64,000 nt of DNA from Sanguibacter keddieii DSM 10542 (lineage in GTDB: Bacteria; Actinomycetota; Actinomycetes; Actinomycetales; Cellulomonadaceae), in NCBI RefSeq assembly GCF_000024925.1, contig NC_013521.1, positions 2,480,001 to 2,544,000 on the forward strand, in the 5' to 3' direction. Below, one piece after another: positions 26,542-35,536 of this stretch. Every line of letters starts with the position of its first letter. Position 1 is the first letter of the stretch. A program made the position numbers and the translations under genes. Under the pieces are notes generated by a model. The model saw only the letters and a list, made by a program, of their open reading frames with translations. It was not told the DNA's origin and ran no database searches.

Positions 26542-27680
26542 AGCCCTGCCACCTCCACCAGTGCGTCCTTGAACGCGATCATGTCCTGCGGTGTGCCGAT
26601 CGACACCCGGAGCCAGCCCTCGGGTCCGGTCTCCCGGATGAGGACACCTCGGTCGAGAAGACCCTGCCACACGGCGTGCCGGTCGTCGAACGTGCCGAAG
26701 AGCACGAAGTTCGAGTCGGACTCGGCTGCCTGGAGCGGTCTCCCGTCGAGGGTCTGCGAGCGCAGCCACGCGACCGTGGCGTCGCGCTCGGTCCGGAGCG
26801 AATCTACCTGGGCGAGGAGGGCGGGCGCGTGCGCGAGGGCGGCACGCGCCGTGGCCTGCGTCACTGCCGACAGGTGGTAGGGCAGGCGGACGATGCGCAG
26901 CGCGTCGACGAGGTCGGTCGAGCCGGCCAGGTAGCCGACCCGTGCGCCGGCGAGCGCGAAGGCCTTGGACATGGTGCGGCTGACCGCGAGGTTCGGGTAG
27001 CGCTCGAGCAGCTCGAGGGCCGAGGGCACGCCCGCCCGGCGGAACTCGGCGTAGGCCTCGTCCACGACCACCACGGCCGGCGACCCGTCGACGTCGAGCT
27101 CGAGGGCCGCCTCGCAGACCGCCTCGACCGTCGAGAACGGCATCGCGGTGCCGGTCGGGTTGTTGGGGCTGGTGAGGATGATGACGGACGGGGTGTGCTC
27201 GCGGATCGTCGCGACCGCGACGTCGGGGTCGAGCGTGAAGTCCTCCTCGCGGCGCCCGGCCACCCAGCGGGTGTGGGTGTCGCGGGCGTACTCGGGGTAC
27301 ATGGAGTACGTCGGGGCGAAGGACAGCGCCGTGCGCCCGGGGCCGCCGAAGGCCTGCATGAGGTGCAGCATGACCTCGTTGGAGCCGTTGGCCGCCCAGA
27401 CCTGCGCGGGGTCGACCCGGACCCCTGACTCCCCCGCGAGGTAGTCGGCGAGGTCGGCGCGCAGCGCCGGGAAGTCGCGGTCGGGGTAGCGGTTGAGCGT
27501 GCCGGCGGCGGCGGAGACGTACGCGGCGAGGGTCGCGACGACCTCGGGCCCCGGCGGGTAGGGGTTCTCGTTGACGTTGAGCAGGTGCGGGACGTCGATC
27601 TGGGGGGCGCCGTAGGGCACCTCCCCCGCGAGGTCGCGACGGAGCGGCAGCGTGATCGGTGTGTCGGCTCGTGAGGTCAC
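26538..27680 (-). CDS. hisC: Histidinol-phosphate aminotransferase
   Basis: PLP enzyme converting imidazole acetol phosphate to histidinol phosphate, 380 residues. Features: [35 protein letters not shown], and the PLP lysine in [17 protein letters not shown]. The start is GTG 27680, exactly 6 nt after a TAGAAT hexamer, so it is the first gene of a leaderless his transcript. In most actinobacteria hisD precedes it directly; here hisD is about 11 kb away. Confidence 0.96.
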   Translation of the reverse strand: MTSRADTPITLPLRRDLAGEVPYGAPQIDVPHLLNVNENPYPPGPEVVATLAAYVSAAAGTLNRYPDRDFPALRADLADYLAGESGVRVDPAQVWAANGSNEVMLHLMQAFGGPGRTALSFAPTYSMYPEYARDTHTRWVAGRREEDFTLDPDVAVATIREHTPSVIILTSPNNPTGTAMPFSTVEAVCEAALELDVDGSPAVVVVDEAYAEFRRAGVPSALELLERYPNLAVSRTMSKAFALAGARVGYLAGSTDLVDALRIVRLPYHLSAVTQATARAALAHAPALLAQVDSLRTERDATVAWLRSQTLDGRPLQAAESDSNFVLFGTFDDRHAVWQGLLDRGVLIRETGPEGWLRVSIGTPQDMIAFKDALVEVAGL

Positions 27681-27686
27681 CGCTCC

Positions 27687-27692
27687 ATTCTA
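27687..27692 (-). promoter_or_regulatory. -10 element of the hisC operon (leaderless)
   Basis: On the minus strand TAGAAT-GGAGCG-GTG: a consensus-like hexamer 6 nt before the hisC GTG. It shows the his genes restart here rather than read through from hisD. Confidence 0.7.
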
Positions 27693-27850
27693 GGAAGCAT
27701 CCGGGCGGGGAGGTGCCGATGTCCACGCGGAGGTGCGGTGCCGTCCGGGTGCGGAGGCCCGCAGGCCTGCCTCGTCGTCCCCAGGCGCACCGCAGTCGTC
27801 GAGGATCCCCGACGACAGGGACGACGGGCACACGGGCGTCGAGAAGTCCT

Positions 27851-27856
27851 TAGGCT
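27851..27856 (+). promoter_or_regulatory. -10 element of the recQ-like gene (leaderless)
   Basis: TAGGCT-GGTCGT-ATG: hexamer 6 nt before the ATG at 27863, no ribosome site. Confidence 0.65.
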
Positions 27857-27862
27857 GGTCGT

Positions 27863-30802
27863 ATGACCCCCTCTGGCGACAGCACCCCGGCCGGTCGTGA
27901 GCACGACGCTCCCGACGGCGCACCACCCGCCCCGGAGGGCGACGTCCCGCAGGGCGCGTCGTCGCCGCTGCCCTTCAAGCCCAAGGGCCCCAAGCGCTGG
28001 GGTGTCGAGCCCGACTGGTCCAAGCTCCCGTCCACGCCGCGCCGTCGCTACGTCGCGGACGACGGCCCCGGGTGGGGTGCGTCGTCGATGGACGCGCGCC
28101 GGCTCGTGCAGGCCGACCCGGTCGAGACGCCGGGACCGGTTGCGCCCGGCCCCGTGGCGGATCCGCCCGCTCCTTCCTGGCAGACACCGGGGTTCGCGCC
28201 CGAGCCGGAGCCCGAAGCCCCCCTCGCGCCGCACGACGGGCCCCCGGCGGGAGGCAGCCCCGTCTCGCAGGGGACCATCCCCGACGAGGACGACGAGGAC
28301 GACGAGCTGCTCGACGAGGACGACCTCTTCGACGAATCCGCAGCCCCAGCCCCAGCCCCAGCCCCAGCCCCAGCCCCAGCCCCAGCCCCAGCCCCAGCCC
28401 CAGCCCGCACGATGATCGACGACCCGAGGACGGCAGAACCCTCCATGACTGGCTCCACCCCCACCGACCCCTACGGCGACGACCCCTATAAGGACGTCCC
28501 GTTCTTCGACGAGCCGGTGGACGACGCGTGGGGCGAGGAGATGGCCGCGGCGTCGGCCGGACGAGCAGACCGTGCCGGGAGCACCGGGAGCACAGGGAGC
28601 ACGCCGCCGAGCCGACGCCCGTCCGCCCCGCCCGCTCCTGCTCGCCCCGCGGCGGTCCGGGTGCGTCCCGGGGCCGACGAGGACCTGCGCCCGGAGGCCG
28701 AGGCAGCGCTGCGCCGCCTGGTCGGCCGGGACGACGCGGTGCTCCGCGACGACCAGTGGACCGCGATCCACGCGCTGGTCGCCGAGCAGCGTCGCGCCCT
28801 CGTGGTCCAGCGCACCGGGTGGGGCAAGTCGGCGGTGTACTTCGTCGCGACGTCGCTGCTGCGCGCCCGGGGGTCGGGCCCGACGATCATCATCTCGCCG
28901 CTGCTCGCCCTCATGCGCGACCAGATCGCCGCTGCTGGTCGGGCCGGGGTGAAGGCCGCGACCATCAACTCGGCGAACGTCACCGAGTGGGACCAGATCC
29001 ACGAGCAGATCGCCTCCGGAGACATCGACGTCCTTCTCTGCTCTCCCGAGCGCCTCAACAACCCGGGGTTCCGGGACGAGGTGCTGCCGCGCCTGGCGGC
29101 GGACGCCGGCCTCGTGGTCATCGACGAGGCTCACTGCGTGTCGGACTGGGGTCACGACTTCCGGCCGGACTACCGACGGATCCGCACGCTGCTGGCCGAG
29201 CTGCCCGAGGGCATCCCGGTGCTGGCGACGACCGCCACGGCGAACGCCCGCGTGACCCAGGACGTCGCCGAGCAGCTCGAGGTCACCGGAGAGGGCGCGG
29301 GACGCAGCGAGGTCCTCGTGCTGCGCGGCGGCCTCGACCGCGAGTCGCTCCACCTCAACGTGCTGCGTCTCGGCGACCAGCCGACGCGGGTCGCCTGGCT
29401 GCTCGAGGCGCTGCGGTCGACCGAGGGGTCGGGCATCGTCTACTGCCTCACGGTCTCCGTGGCCGAGCAGGTGGCCGCCCAGCTCAAGGCGGCCGGTCTG
29501 CCCGTCGCCGCGTACACCGGTCGCACCGACCCGACCGAGCGCGAGTCGCTCGAGGCGGACCTCAAGGCCAACCGGGTCAAGGCCCTCGTCGCGACGTCGG
29601 CGCTCGGCATGGGCTTCGACAAGCCCGACCTCGGCTTCGTGGTGCACCTCGGGGCGCCGAGCTCACCCATCGCGTACTACCAGCAGGTGGGCCGTGCGGG
29701 ACGTGGCGTCGACAGCGCGCTCGTCGTGCTGCTGCCGGGCGAGGAGGACCAGCGCATCTGGGAGTACTTCGGGTCGCTCGCCTTCCCCCGGGAGGACCAG
29801 GTCCGGGCGACGCTCGACGCGCTGTCACGCGGCGGGACGCAGTCTGCCCAGGCCCTCGAGACCCAGGTCGACCTCACGCGGTCCCGGCTCGAGATGATGC
29901 TCAAGGTCCTCGACGTCGACGGCGCGGTCAAGCGTGTCAAGGGCGGCTGGGAGTCCACCGGGCAGGGCTGGACGTACGAGGCCGACCGGTACGCCCGCGT
30001 CGAGCAGGCGCGGCTCGCCGAGCAGCGCACCATGCTCGACTACGAGTCGACGGACGGCTGCCGGATGGCCTTCCTGCGCCGCACTCTCGACGACCCCGAC
30101 CTCGCCGCCGACGAGCGCTGCGGACGGTGCGACAACTGCGGCGGCTCCACCCTCCCTGCCGCCCCGAGCACCGAGCACGTGGCCGAGGCCCGCAAGGCGA
30201 TGGACGTCCCCGGGGTGGTCGTCGAGCCGCGGAGCATGTGGCCGACCGGGATGCCCACGCTCGGGATCGACCTCAAGGGCAAGCTCTCCCCCGCCGAGAA
30301 GACCGAGCCGGGACGAGCCGTCGCCCGGCTCGACGGGCTCGGGTGGTCCCAGCCGCTGCGCGAGCTCTTCGCGTCCACCACGCCGGACGGCGAGGTGCCC
30401 GTCCACCTGAGGCGGGCCGCGGCGCAGGTCCTCGACGCCTGGTCCGGGCTCTCCGTCGACGGGGTGGTCTGCATCCGCTCGACGACCCGTCCCGTGCTCG
30501 TCGAGCACCTGGCCCGCGGGCTCGCCAAGTACCTCGACAAGCCCTTCGTCGGCACCGTCGGGCCGCTCGCCGGGCACGAGGCACCGCCGCGCCACGACGT
30601 CAACTCCGCCATGCGGCTCGCCGGGGTCGCGCAGCGCCTCGGGCTCGAGCTCTCGCCCGCGGCCTCGGGTGGTCTCGCAGGCCGCTCGATCCTGCTGGTC
30701 GACGACCGCGTCGCCTCCGGGTGGACGCTCGCCGTCGCCGGGCGACTGCTGCGCGAGGCAGGGGCCGGAGCCGTGCTGCCCTTCGTGCTGGCACAGCAGT
30801 AA
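27863..30802 (+). CDS. RecQ-family DNA helicase with disordered N-terminus and phosphoribosyltransferase-like C-terminus
   Basis: A 979-residue ATP-dependent 3'-5' helicase for recombination and repair. Residues 1-270 are Pro/Ala/acid-rich and disordered, including a PA repeat from an 11-copy hexamer. The core shows Walker A (QRTGWGKSAVYF, about 315-326), DEAH (VIDEAHCVSDWGHDFRPDYR, about 419) and motif VI (QQVGRAGRG, about 605). A zinc cluster CGRCDNC lies near 753-759. Beyond the RecQ-Ct part, residues 830-979 end in ILLVDDRVASGWTLAVAG, which looks like the PRPP-binding loop of phosphoribosyltransferases. No HRDC domain is evident. The ATG follows a leaderless promoter. Confidence 0.9.
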   Translation: MTPSGDSTPAGREHDAPDGAPPAPEGDVPQGASSPLPFKPKGPKRWGVEPDWSKLPSTPRRRYVADDGPGWGASSMDARRLVQADPVETPGPVAPGPVADPPAPSWQTPGFAPEPEPEAPLAPHDGPPAGGSPVSQGTIPDEDDEDDELLDEDDLFDESAAPAPAPAPAPAPAPAPAPAPARTMIDDPRTAEPSMTGSTPTDPYGDDPYKDVPFFDEPVDDAWGEEMAAASAGRADRAGSTGSTGSTPPSRRPSAPPAPARPAAVRVRPGADEDLRPEAEAALRRLVGRDDAVLRDDQWTAIHALVAEQRRALVVQRTGWGKSAVYFVATSLLRARGSGPTIIISPLLALMRDQIAAAGRAGVKAATINSANVTEWDQIHEQIASGDIDVLLCSPERLNNPGFRDEVLPRLAADAGLVVIDEAHCVSDWGHDFRPDYRRIRTLLAELPEGIPVLATTATANARVTQDVAEQLEVTGEGAGRSEVLVLRGGLDRESLHLNVLRLGDQPTRVAWLLEALRSTEGSGIVYCLTVSVAEQVAAQLKAAGLPVAAYTGRTDPTERESLEADLKANRVKALVATSALGMGFDKPDLGFVVHLGAPSSPIAYYQQVGRAGRGVDSALVVLLPGEEDQRIWEYFGSLAFPREDQVRATLDALSRGGTQSAQALETQVDLTRSRLEMMLKVLDVDGAVKRVKGGWESTGQGWTYEADRYARVEQARLAEQRTMLDYESTDGCRMAFLRRTLDDPDLAADERCGRCDNCGGSTLPAAPSTEHVAEARKAMDVPGVVVEPRSMWPTGMPTLGIDLKGKLSPAEKTEPGRAVARLDGLGWSQPLRELFASTTPDGEVPVHLRRAAAQVLDAWSGLSVDGVVCIRSTTRPVLVEHLARGLAKYLDKPFVGTVGPLAGHEAPPRHDVNSAMRLAGVAQRLGLELSPAASGGLAGRSILLVDDRVASGWTLAVAGRLLREAGAGAVLPFVLAQQ
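28341..28406 (+). repeat. Hexanucleotide microsatellite (CAGCCC)11 within the recQ-like gene
   Basis: Eleven perfect tandem CAGCCC units encode a Pro-Ala run in the disordered region. The period of 6 keeps the frame whatever the copy number, so slippage would change linker length only. Confidence 0.9.
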
Positions 30803-31104
30803 GGGCGCTGAGGGGCGCCAGCGACCTCAGGCGTCCGAGCCGCGCGCGGCGTGGTGCGGACCAGGAGCCGGCGCCCCGGTGCGTCGTCCGTCACGTCCGG
30901 CTCTCCGCACCCCCGAATGGGACGTAGGTCCTATGCGCCGGAGGGGTCTGACCTGGACACTTGCGTCGCCCTGGCACGGCCCCGCCCCGGCGAGACCCCA
31001 CGGCCGCACCGGTAGACCCGACGGGTCCCGGTACGGCGGGGGTCCGCGCGGTCGACCGCGCCACCTCACACCTGGTCACCACGACCACGCTCGGAGAAGA
31101 TCCC
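30803..31104. other. Intergenic region before the acetate transporter
   Basis: About 300 bases without a convincing gene. It holds a GGGAC/GTCC palindrome (30918-30933) and a GGAG ribosome site (31094-31097) before the transporter. No clear terminator for the recQ-like gene was seen. Confidence 0.5.
30918..30933. promoter_or_regulatory. DosR/DevR-like palindrome
   Basis: TGGGAC-GTAG-GTCCTA matches the GGGAC-N4-GTCC(C) core of DosR-type sites at 9 of 10 arm positions. It lies about 170 bases before the acetate transporter. Assignment to a DosR-like regulator is inference; no such regulator is in the window. Confidence 0.45.
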
Positions 31105-31698
31105 ATGACGTCCTCGACGCCCACCCCTGCACCGCGTCTCATCGCCGACCCCGGCCCGCTCGGGCTCGCCGCCTTCGCGCTCACCACCTTCGTGCTCTCC
31201 GTCTTCAACGCCGGCATCCTCGACCCGAGCCTCGAGCCCGTCGTCCTGCCGCTCGCGCTGTTCTACGGGGGGCTCGTCCAGCTGCTCGCCGGCATGTGGG
31301 AGCTCCTCAAGAACAACACCTTCGGTGCCCTCGCCTTCTCGTCCTACGGCGCGTTCTGGATGTCCTTCGCCGCCTACGTGAAGCTCGTCGTCCCCGGCCT
31401 CCCGGCCGACACGGCCCACCAGGCCACGGGCCTGTTCCTGCTCGCCTGGACGATCTTCACGGTCTACATGACCGTGGTCACCCTCAAGGTCTCTGTCGGG
31501 CTCATGAGCGTGTTCGTGCCCCTCTCGATCACCTTCGCGCTGCTCACCGTCGGGGCTCTCGCCCAGGCGGAGACCGTGACCCACGTGGCCGGCTTCGTCG
31601 GGCTCCTCACCGCCGGCACGGCCTGGTACAACTCCTTCGCCGGCGTCCTCAACATCACGTGGAAGCGCGACGTGCTCCCCCTCGGCGTCCGCGGCTGA
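31105..31698 (+). CDS. satP: Acetate/succinate transporter, GPR1/FUN34/YaaH family
   Basis: A 197-residue, six-helix membrane protein. The family signature NPxPLGL appears as ADPGPLGLAAFALTT (about 17-31), followed by GGLVQLLAGMWELLKNNTFGA. It likely takes up or releases acetate/succinate with protons. ATG 31105 has GGAG eight bases upstream; longer in-frame readings would place polar residues before the first helix and are rejected. Confidence 0.9.
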   Translation: MTSSTPTPAPRLIADPGPLGLAAFALTTFVLSVFNAGILDPSLEPVVLPLALFYGGLVQLLAGMWELLKNNTFGALAFSSYGAFWMSFAAYVKLVVPGLPADTAHQATGLFLLAWTIFTVYMTVVTLKVSVGLMSVFVPLSITFALLTVGALAQAETVTHVAGFVGLLTAGTAWYNSFAGVLNITWKRDVLPLGVRG

Positions 31699-31719
31699 GC
31701 CGGACCACCCTCCCCGCAG

Positions 31720-31777
31720 CGCACCACCGCCCGTCGCCCAGACCTCCTCGTGAGGTCCGGCCGGCGGGCGGTGTGCG
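31720..31777. terminator. Bidirectional terminator between satP and the histidine kinase
   Basis: CGCACCACCGCCCG pairs with CGGGCGGTGTGCG (one bulge), with an inner GACCTC/GAGGTC stem. Placed between convergent genes. Confidence 0.7.
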
Positions 31778-31799
31778 TCTCAGGACTGCTCGACGACGA

Positions 31800-33530
31800 C
31801 TACTCGACGACGGTCGGCAGGTCGACGGTGAACGCCGTCCCGATGCCGACCTCGCTGGTCACGTCGAGGCGTCCGCGGTGCGCGACCACGATCGCCTTGG
31901 TGATCGCGAGACCGAGCCCGATGCCCGGGACCGAGGCGGAGGTGGCGGTGGAGGCCCGGAAGAACCGGGTCGTCAGCTGGTCGAGCTCGGTGTCGGGGAT
32001 CCCGATCCCGGTGTCGCGCACCGTGATGGTCGCGCGCTCGTCGTGCGCGACGAGCGAGAGCGTCACCTGACCGCCGGCCGGTGAGAACTTCACGGCGTTG
32101 GACAGGAGGTTGTCGACGGCCTGCCCGAGACGGGTGGCGTCGCCGCGGACGACCGTCGACAGGCTCTCGTCCATGACCACGCGCAGCCGGACCGACGCCG
32201 CTGCGGCGACGGGCTCGAAGGTCTGCGCAGCGGCGCGCAGCACCGACTCGAGCTCGGTGCTCTGGTGGACGATCGGGAACCGCCCCGCCTCGACCTGCGC
32301 GGTGAACAGCAGGTCCCCCACGAGCCGCAGCAGGCGCTGCGCGTTGCGCTCCGCCACGTCGAGGTACTGCGTCTGCTCCGCCGTCAGCGGGCCGTCCTCT
32401 TCGTCGCGCAGCAGCTCGAGGTACCCGAGGATCGAGCTGAGCGGCGTGCGGAGCTCGTGCGAGATCATCCCGACGAACTCGTCCTTGAGCCGCTCGAACT
32501 CTCTCGCCTTGGTCATGTCGGTCGCGACGAACAGGTACCCGACCACGGCGTCGTCGTCGCCGATGCGCTGCGTGGCGGCGACCTGGACCGGGAGCCGGGA
32601 GTCGTCGGGGCGGACGTAGGTCCACTCCCGGACGTCAGCAGACCCGGGGCCGACGTCCCGCACCAGCGCCGTGAGCGCAGCCTGGGCGTCGAGCGGCGTC
32701 GAGTCGCCCACGGCGGCCACCCGCTCGCGGAGCTCCTCGGCGACGTGCACGTCGGTGATGACGAGCCCGGCCTCGAGGGCCTCGTGCTGAGCCACGCCGA
32801 GCATCTTGCAGGCGCCCGGGTTCCAGGAGTCGATGCGCCCCGTGAGGTCGGTGCCGATGATCGCCTGCTCGGTCACGGCGTCCCACAGGCCGGAGAGCTG
32901 CCGGGACACCGCGGTGGCCCGGGTCTCGCTCGACCGTGCCTCGGCCGACGCCCGCACGGCGTCGACCAGGAGGGAGTCGCGCTGCGCCACGGTCGCGCGT
33001 GCGTCGGCCAGCTGGAGACGCAGACGACGCGCGATCTCGTTGATGACCAGGGCGACGAGGCCGTAGACCAGCGGGGAGAAGAGCACCCGGACGAGGTCGG
33101 AGGTCGAGCGCAGGTCGGTCAGCAGCAGCCCGGGCCCCTGCGACGTGGCGACGAGGGCGACAGCCGCGACGAGCGCGTTGTGACGGCCGGCGGCCAGCGC
33201 GATCCACACGAAGGGCACGAAGAGCATCGCGGAGTACGGCGACCCCACCCCACCGGTCCCGTACCGGACGAGCCCGAGGCCCACGAGCGACACCACCGGG
33301 ACCAGCACGACCCAGCGGTCGTCGTAGGTCTTCCAGGGGAGCACGAGCGCGGCGACCGAGACCGCGACGACCACGAGCGTCCCCGTGACCACCATCGTCG
33401 TGCTCGAGAGCACCCCGGACAGGGGAAGGGTGCCGAGCGCGAGCACGAGCACGGCGAGCGTCGGGAGCTGGTAGAGCAGCACCCCGGAACGCCCCTCCGA
33501 GACCCGACCGAAGAGCGGGTCAAGCGTCAC
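31800..33530 (-). CDS. Membrane PAS sensor histidine kinase
   Basis: A 576-residue kinase, last gene of the seven-gene cluster. About five to six N-terminal membrane helices (15-165), a helical linker, a PAS domain (about 213-340, WNPGACKMLG), then HisKA with the phospho-accepting His358 (MISHELRTPLSSILGY) and a HATPase domain with N box (DNLLSNAVKF), DTGIGIP and GIGLGLAI. GTG 33530 lies inside the end of the receiver gene (11-base overlap), so the two are coupled. The signal is unknown; likely partners are the neighbouring receiver and the receiver-deacetylase fusion. Confidence 0.92.
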   Translation of the reverse strand: MTLDPLFGRVSEGRSGVLLYQLPTLAVLVLALGTLPLSGVLSSTTMVVTGTLVVVAVSVAALVLPWKTYDDRWVVLVPVVSLVGLGLVRYGTGGVGSPYSAMLFVPFVWIALAAGRHNALVAAVALVATSQGPGLLLTDLRSTSDLVRVLFSPLVYGLVALVINEIARRLRLQLADARATVAQRDSLLVDAVRASAEARSSETRATAVSRQLSGLWDAVTEQAIIGTDLTGRIDSWNPGACKMLGVAQHEALEAGLVITDVHVAEELRERVAAVGDSTPLDAQAALTALVRDVGPGSADVREWTYVRPDDSRLPVQVAATQRIGDDDAVVGYLFVATDMTKAREFERLKDEFVGMISHELRTPLSSILGYLELLRDEEDGPLTAEQTQYLDVAERNAQRLLRLVGDLLFTAQVEAGRFPIVHQSTELESVLRAAAQTFEPVAAAASVRLRVVMDESLSTVVRGDATRLGQAVDNLLSNAVKFSPAGGQVTLSLVAHDERATITVRDTGIGIPDTELDQLTTRFFRASTATSASVPGIGLGLAITKAIVVAHRGRLDVTSEVGIGTAFTVDLPTVVE

Positions 33531-33909
33531 CCGGTGCTCCGATCATCGACCGGATGATCTCGGACAGCGTCCGAGGGCTGAACGGCTTGCGCACGAAGGT
33601 GTCGGCGCCCGTGAGGACCGCCGACTGACGCTCGAGCAGGTACACGGATGCGGAGACCATGATGATCCGCACCTCGGCGAGGGACGCGTCCCCCCGGATC
33701 CGCTCGGCCACCTCGACACCCGTCAGCCCGGGCATGGAGATGTCGAGGACCGCGAGGTCGACGCCCCCCTGCGCGATCCGCTGCCAGGCGTCGTCACCGT
33801 TGTCGAAGGAACCCACGATCTCGACGCCGGCGCGACGCGCGGCGATCGAGACCAGGCCGAGGATGTCGGCGTCGTCGTCGGCGATCACCGCCCGGGGGAC
33901 CGCGCTCAT
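33520..33909 (-). CDS. Single-domain response regulator (receiver only)
   Basis: A 129-residue REC protein with no output domain. Acidic pocket ADDDAD (about 10-15), phospho-acceptor Asp in AVLDISMPG (about 56), switch Ser in IMVSAS and Lys in VRKPFSP. Such stand-alone receivers act by protein contact or as relay intermediates. ATG 33909 overlaps the small membrane protein stop (ATGA) and its own end overlaps the kinase start. Confidence 0.93.
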   Translation of the reverse strand: MSAVPRAVIADDDADILGLVSIAARRAGVEIVGSFDNGDDAWQRIAQGGVDLAVLDISMPGLTGVEVAERIRGDASLAEVRIIMVSASVYLLERQSAVLTGADTFVRKPFSPRTLSEIIRSMIGAPGDA

Positions 33910-34046
33910 ACGAACCACACCTCTCGCACCACGAAGAAGACGCCGATGACGGCGACCGCGAGCAGGGCGAACGGGATCATGAGCCACTCCGCGCGGCGAT
34001 CACGGTCGATCTCGCGCTGCAGCTGCTCCCGGGTCGAGCGGTTCAT
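33906..34046 (-). CDS. 46-residue single-pass membrane protein
   Basis: A tiny gene wedged between the glycosyltransferase and the receiver. Residues 1-22 are strongly charged (REQLQREIDRDRRAEW), residues about 23-43 form one membrane helix (MIPFALLAVAVIGVFFVV), ending at VWFV. Both ends overlap neighbours as ATGA (ATG 34046 with the GT2 stop; its own stop with the receiver start), which is strong support for translation. Function unknown; a small subunit or anchor of the GT2 or kinase is plausible. Confidence 0.75.
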   Translation of the reverse strand: MNRSTREQLQREIDRDRRAEWLMIPFALLAVAVIGVFFVVREVWFV

Positions 34047-35536
34047 GCGAGGATCCGTCCTGTCTTCTCGGTCTTGTCCCACGACGCGTCGGCGTGCCGC
34101 AGCTCCTTGACGTAGGAGTCGACGGTGATCGCACACAAGATCGGCCCGTAGCCCACGAGGTACACGAGCAGCGGAGAGACGAACCGGCCGGCTCGGGTCC
34201 CGTCGATCTTCTTGATGAGCCATGCCCCGACCATCGAGAGCGTGATCCAGGAGTACACGAACAGTGTCCACCATCGCAGCGCTCCGTCGCTGACCTCGAC
34301 CCCGAAGATCGCGGGCACGTCGTCCGAGACCAGCCCCGGGAAGAACGTCTCTACGGTGATGAGCACCGAGACCAGGCCCGGGAAGAACACGGCCTCGCGC
34401 AAGGTCTTGCGTGCCGTCGTCGGGTCGAGCGCCAGCGACATGACCATGGTGAAGACGTAGGTGCACGCGGCGAGCGCCCAGATCGTGCGGAACACCTGAG
34501 CAGACGTCGTGCTCTCCAGGAGGTACAGCCCGACCAGACCGACCGACGACAGCACCATGGCCACCGGCTGGAACGCCACGCCGAACCACACGAGCCCGAA
34601 CGCGATGCTCCCGAGGCGGTTCCCCTCCTGCGGCCGGAACCAGAGCCTGCGGTACATCCGGGTGATGTGGACGTTGCCCCGGCCCCAGCGCAGTCGCTGC
34701 TTCCACAGGGCTGCGACGCTCTGGGGTTCCTCGGCGAGGACGACCGCGTGCGGCTCGAAGACGACCTTGCGTCCCGCGAGCTGGGTCTTGAAGGTGGTGA
34801 CGGTGTCCTCCGCGAGCGAGCTCGTGTCGATGCGCCCCCCAAGGGCCTCGAGGTTGGCCCGCGAGTGGAGCTGGGCCCCTCCCGCGAGGCACGCCACCGC
34901 CCCCATGACGTTCTGGGCGCGGCGCGACGCCGCCTGGGACAGCGCGTACTCGAGAGCGATGAACCGGGTCAGGTAGTTCTTCTCCGCGCTCCCCTCCCGG
35001 ATGTACGCGGTCACCGCACCCACCTGCTCGTCGGCGAGGTGCCGGGTCATCTTGCGCAGCGAGTCCGGCAGGTAGACCACGTCGGCGTCCATGATGAGCA
35101 GCGCCTCCATCCAGTCGTCCTCGAGGATGACGGCGAGGCCGTGGTTGAGCGTGTGGGCCTTGCCCTCTCCACCCTTCTCACGTCGCAGGTGGAACACCTG
35201 CCCGGGGTACTGCCGGGACTTGGCGAGGACGACGTCTGGGGTGTCGTCGGTGCTGGCGTCGTCGACGACGTAGACCCGCAGCGCGTCAGCCGGGTAGTCG
35301 AGGCGCATGAGCATGTCGACCGAGTTGCCGACCACCGCTCCCTCGTTCCAGGCGGGGATCACGACGGCGACGCGCGGCAGGTAGGGCGCTGCCTTGGCGT
35401 AGTGGTTGCGGAAGGCGTGCAGCGGGATGAGCACGAACTGGTAGCCCATCGCCACGATCGGGAGGGCTCCCAGCGCCACCAGCACCAGGAGGACGTAGGT
35501 GAGCGTGGTCCCTGCGACGCTCGAGGGGTCAAGCAC
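34043..35536 (-). CDS. Processive-type GT2 membrane glycosyltransferase
   Basis: A 497-residue GT-A enzyme of the BcsA/NodC/PgaC class. One N-terminal membrane segment (10-40), a catalytic domain with VVDDAST (Asp92-93), the DxD IMDADVVY (Asp150-152), the ED of LAEDTVTTF (243-244) and the processivity motif QRLRW (280-284), then about five C-terminal helices. It should join nucleotide sugars into a chain at the inner membrane; the sugar is not readable. GTG 35536 overlaps the PHP gene end by 8 bases. Pairing with a PIG-L deacetylase suggests an N-acetylated sugar. Confidence 0.88.
   Translation of the reverse strand: MLDPSSVAGTTLTYVLLVLVALGALPIVAMGYQFVLIPLHAFRNHYAKAAPYLPRVAVVIPAWNEGAVVGNSVDMLMRLDYPADALRVYVVDDASTDDTPDVVLAKSRQYPGQVFHLRREKGGEGKAHTLNHGLAVILEDDWMEALLIMDADVVYLPDSLRKMTRHLADEQVGAVTAYIREGSAEKNYLTRFIALEYALSQAASRRAQNVMGAVACLAGGAQLHSRANLEALGGRIDTSSLAEDTVTTFKTQLAGRKVVFEPHAVVLAEEPQSVAALWKQRLRWGRGNVHITRMYRRLWFRPQEGNRLGSIAFGLVWFGVAFQPVAMVLSSVGLVGLYLLESTTSAQVFRTIWALAACTYVFTMVMSLALDPTTARKTLREAVFFPGLVSVLITVETFFPGLVSDDVPAIFGVEVSDGALRWWTLFVYSWITLSMVGAWLIKKIDGTRAGRFVSPLLVYLVGYGPILCAITVDSYVKELRHADASWDKTEKTGRILA

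Noticed and set aside
28341-28406. CAGCCC array as a CRISPR or intergenic repeat
   Set aside because: Six-base perfect tandem units without spacers, in frame within a coding sequence.
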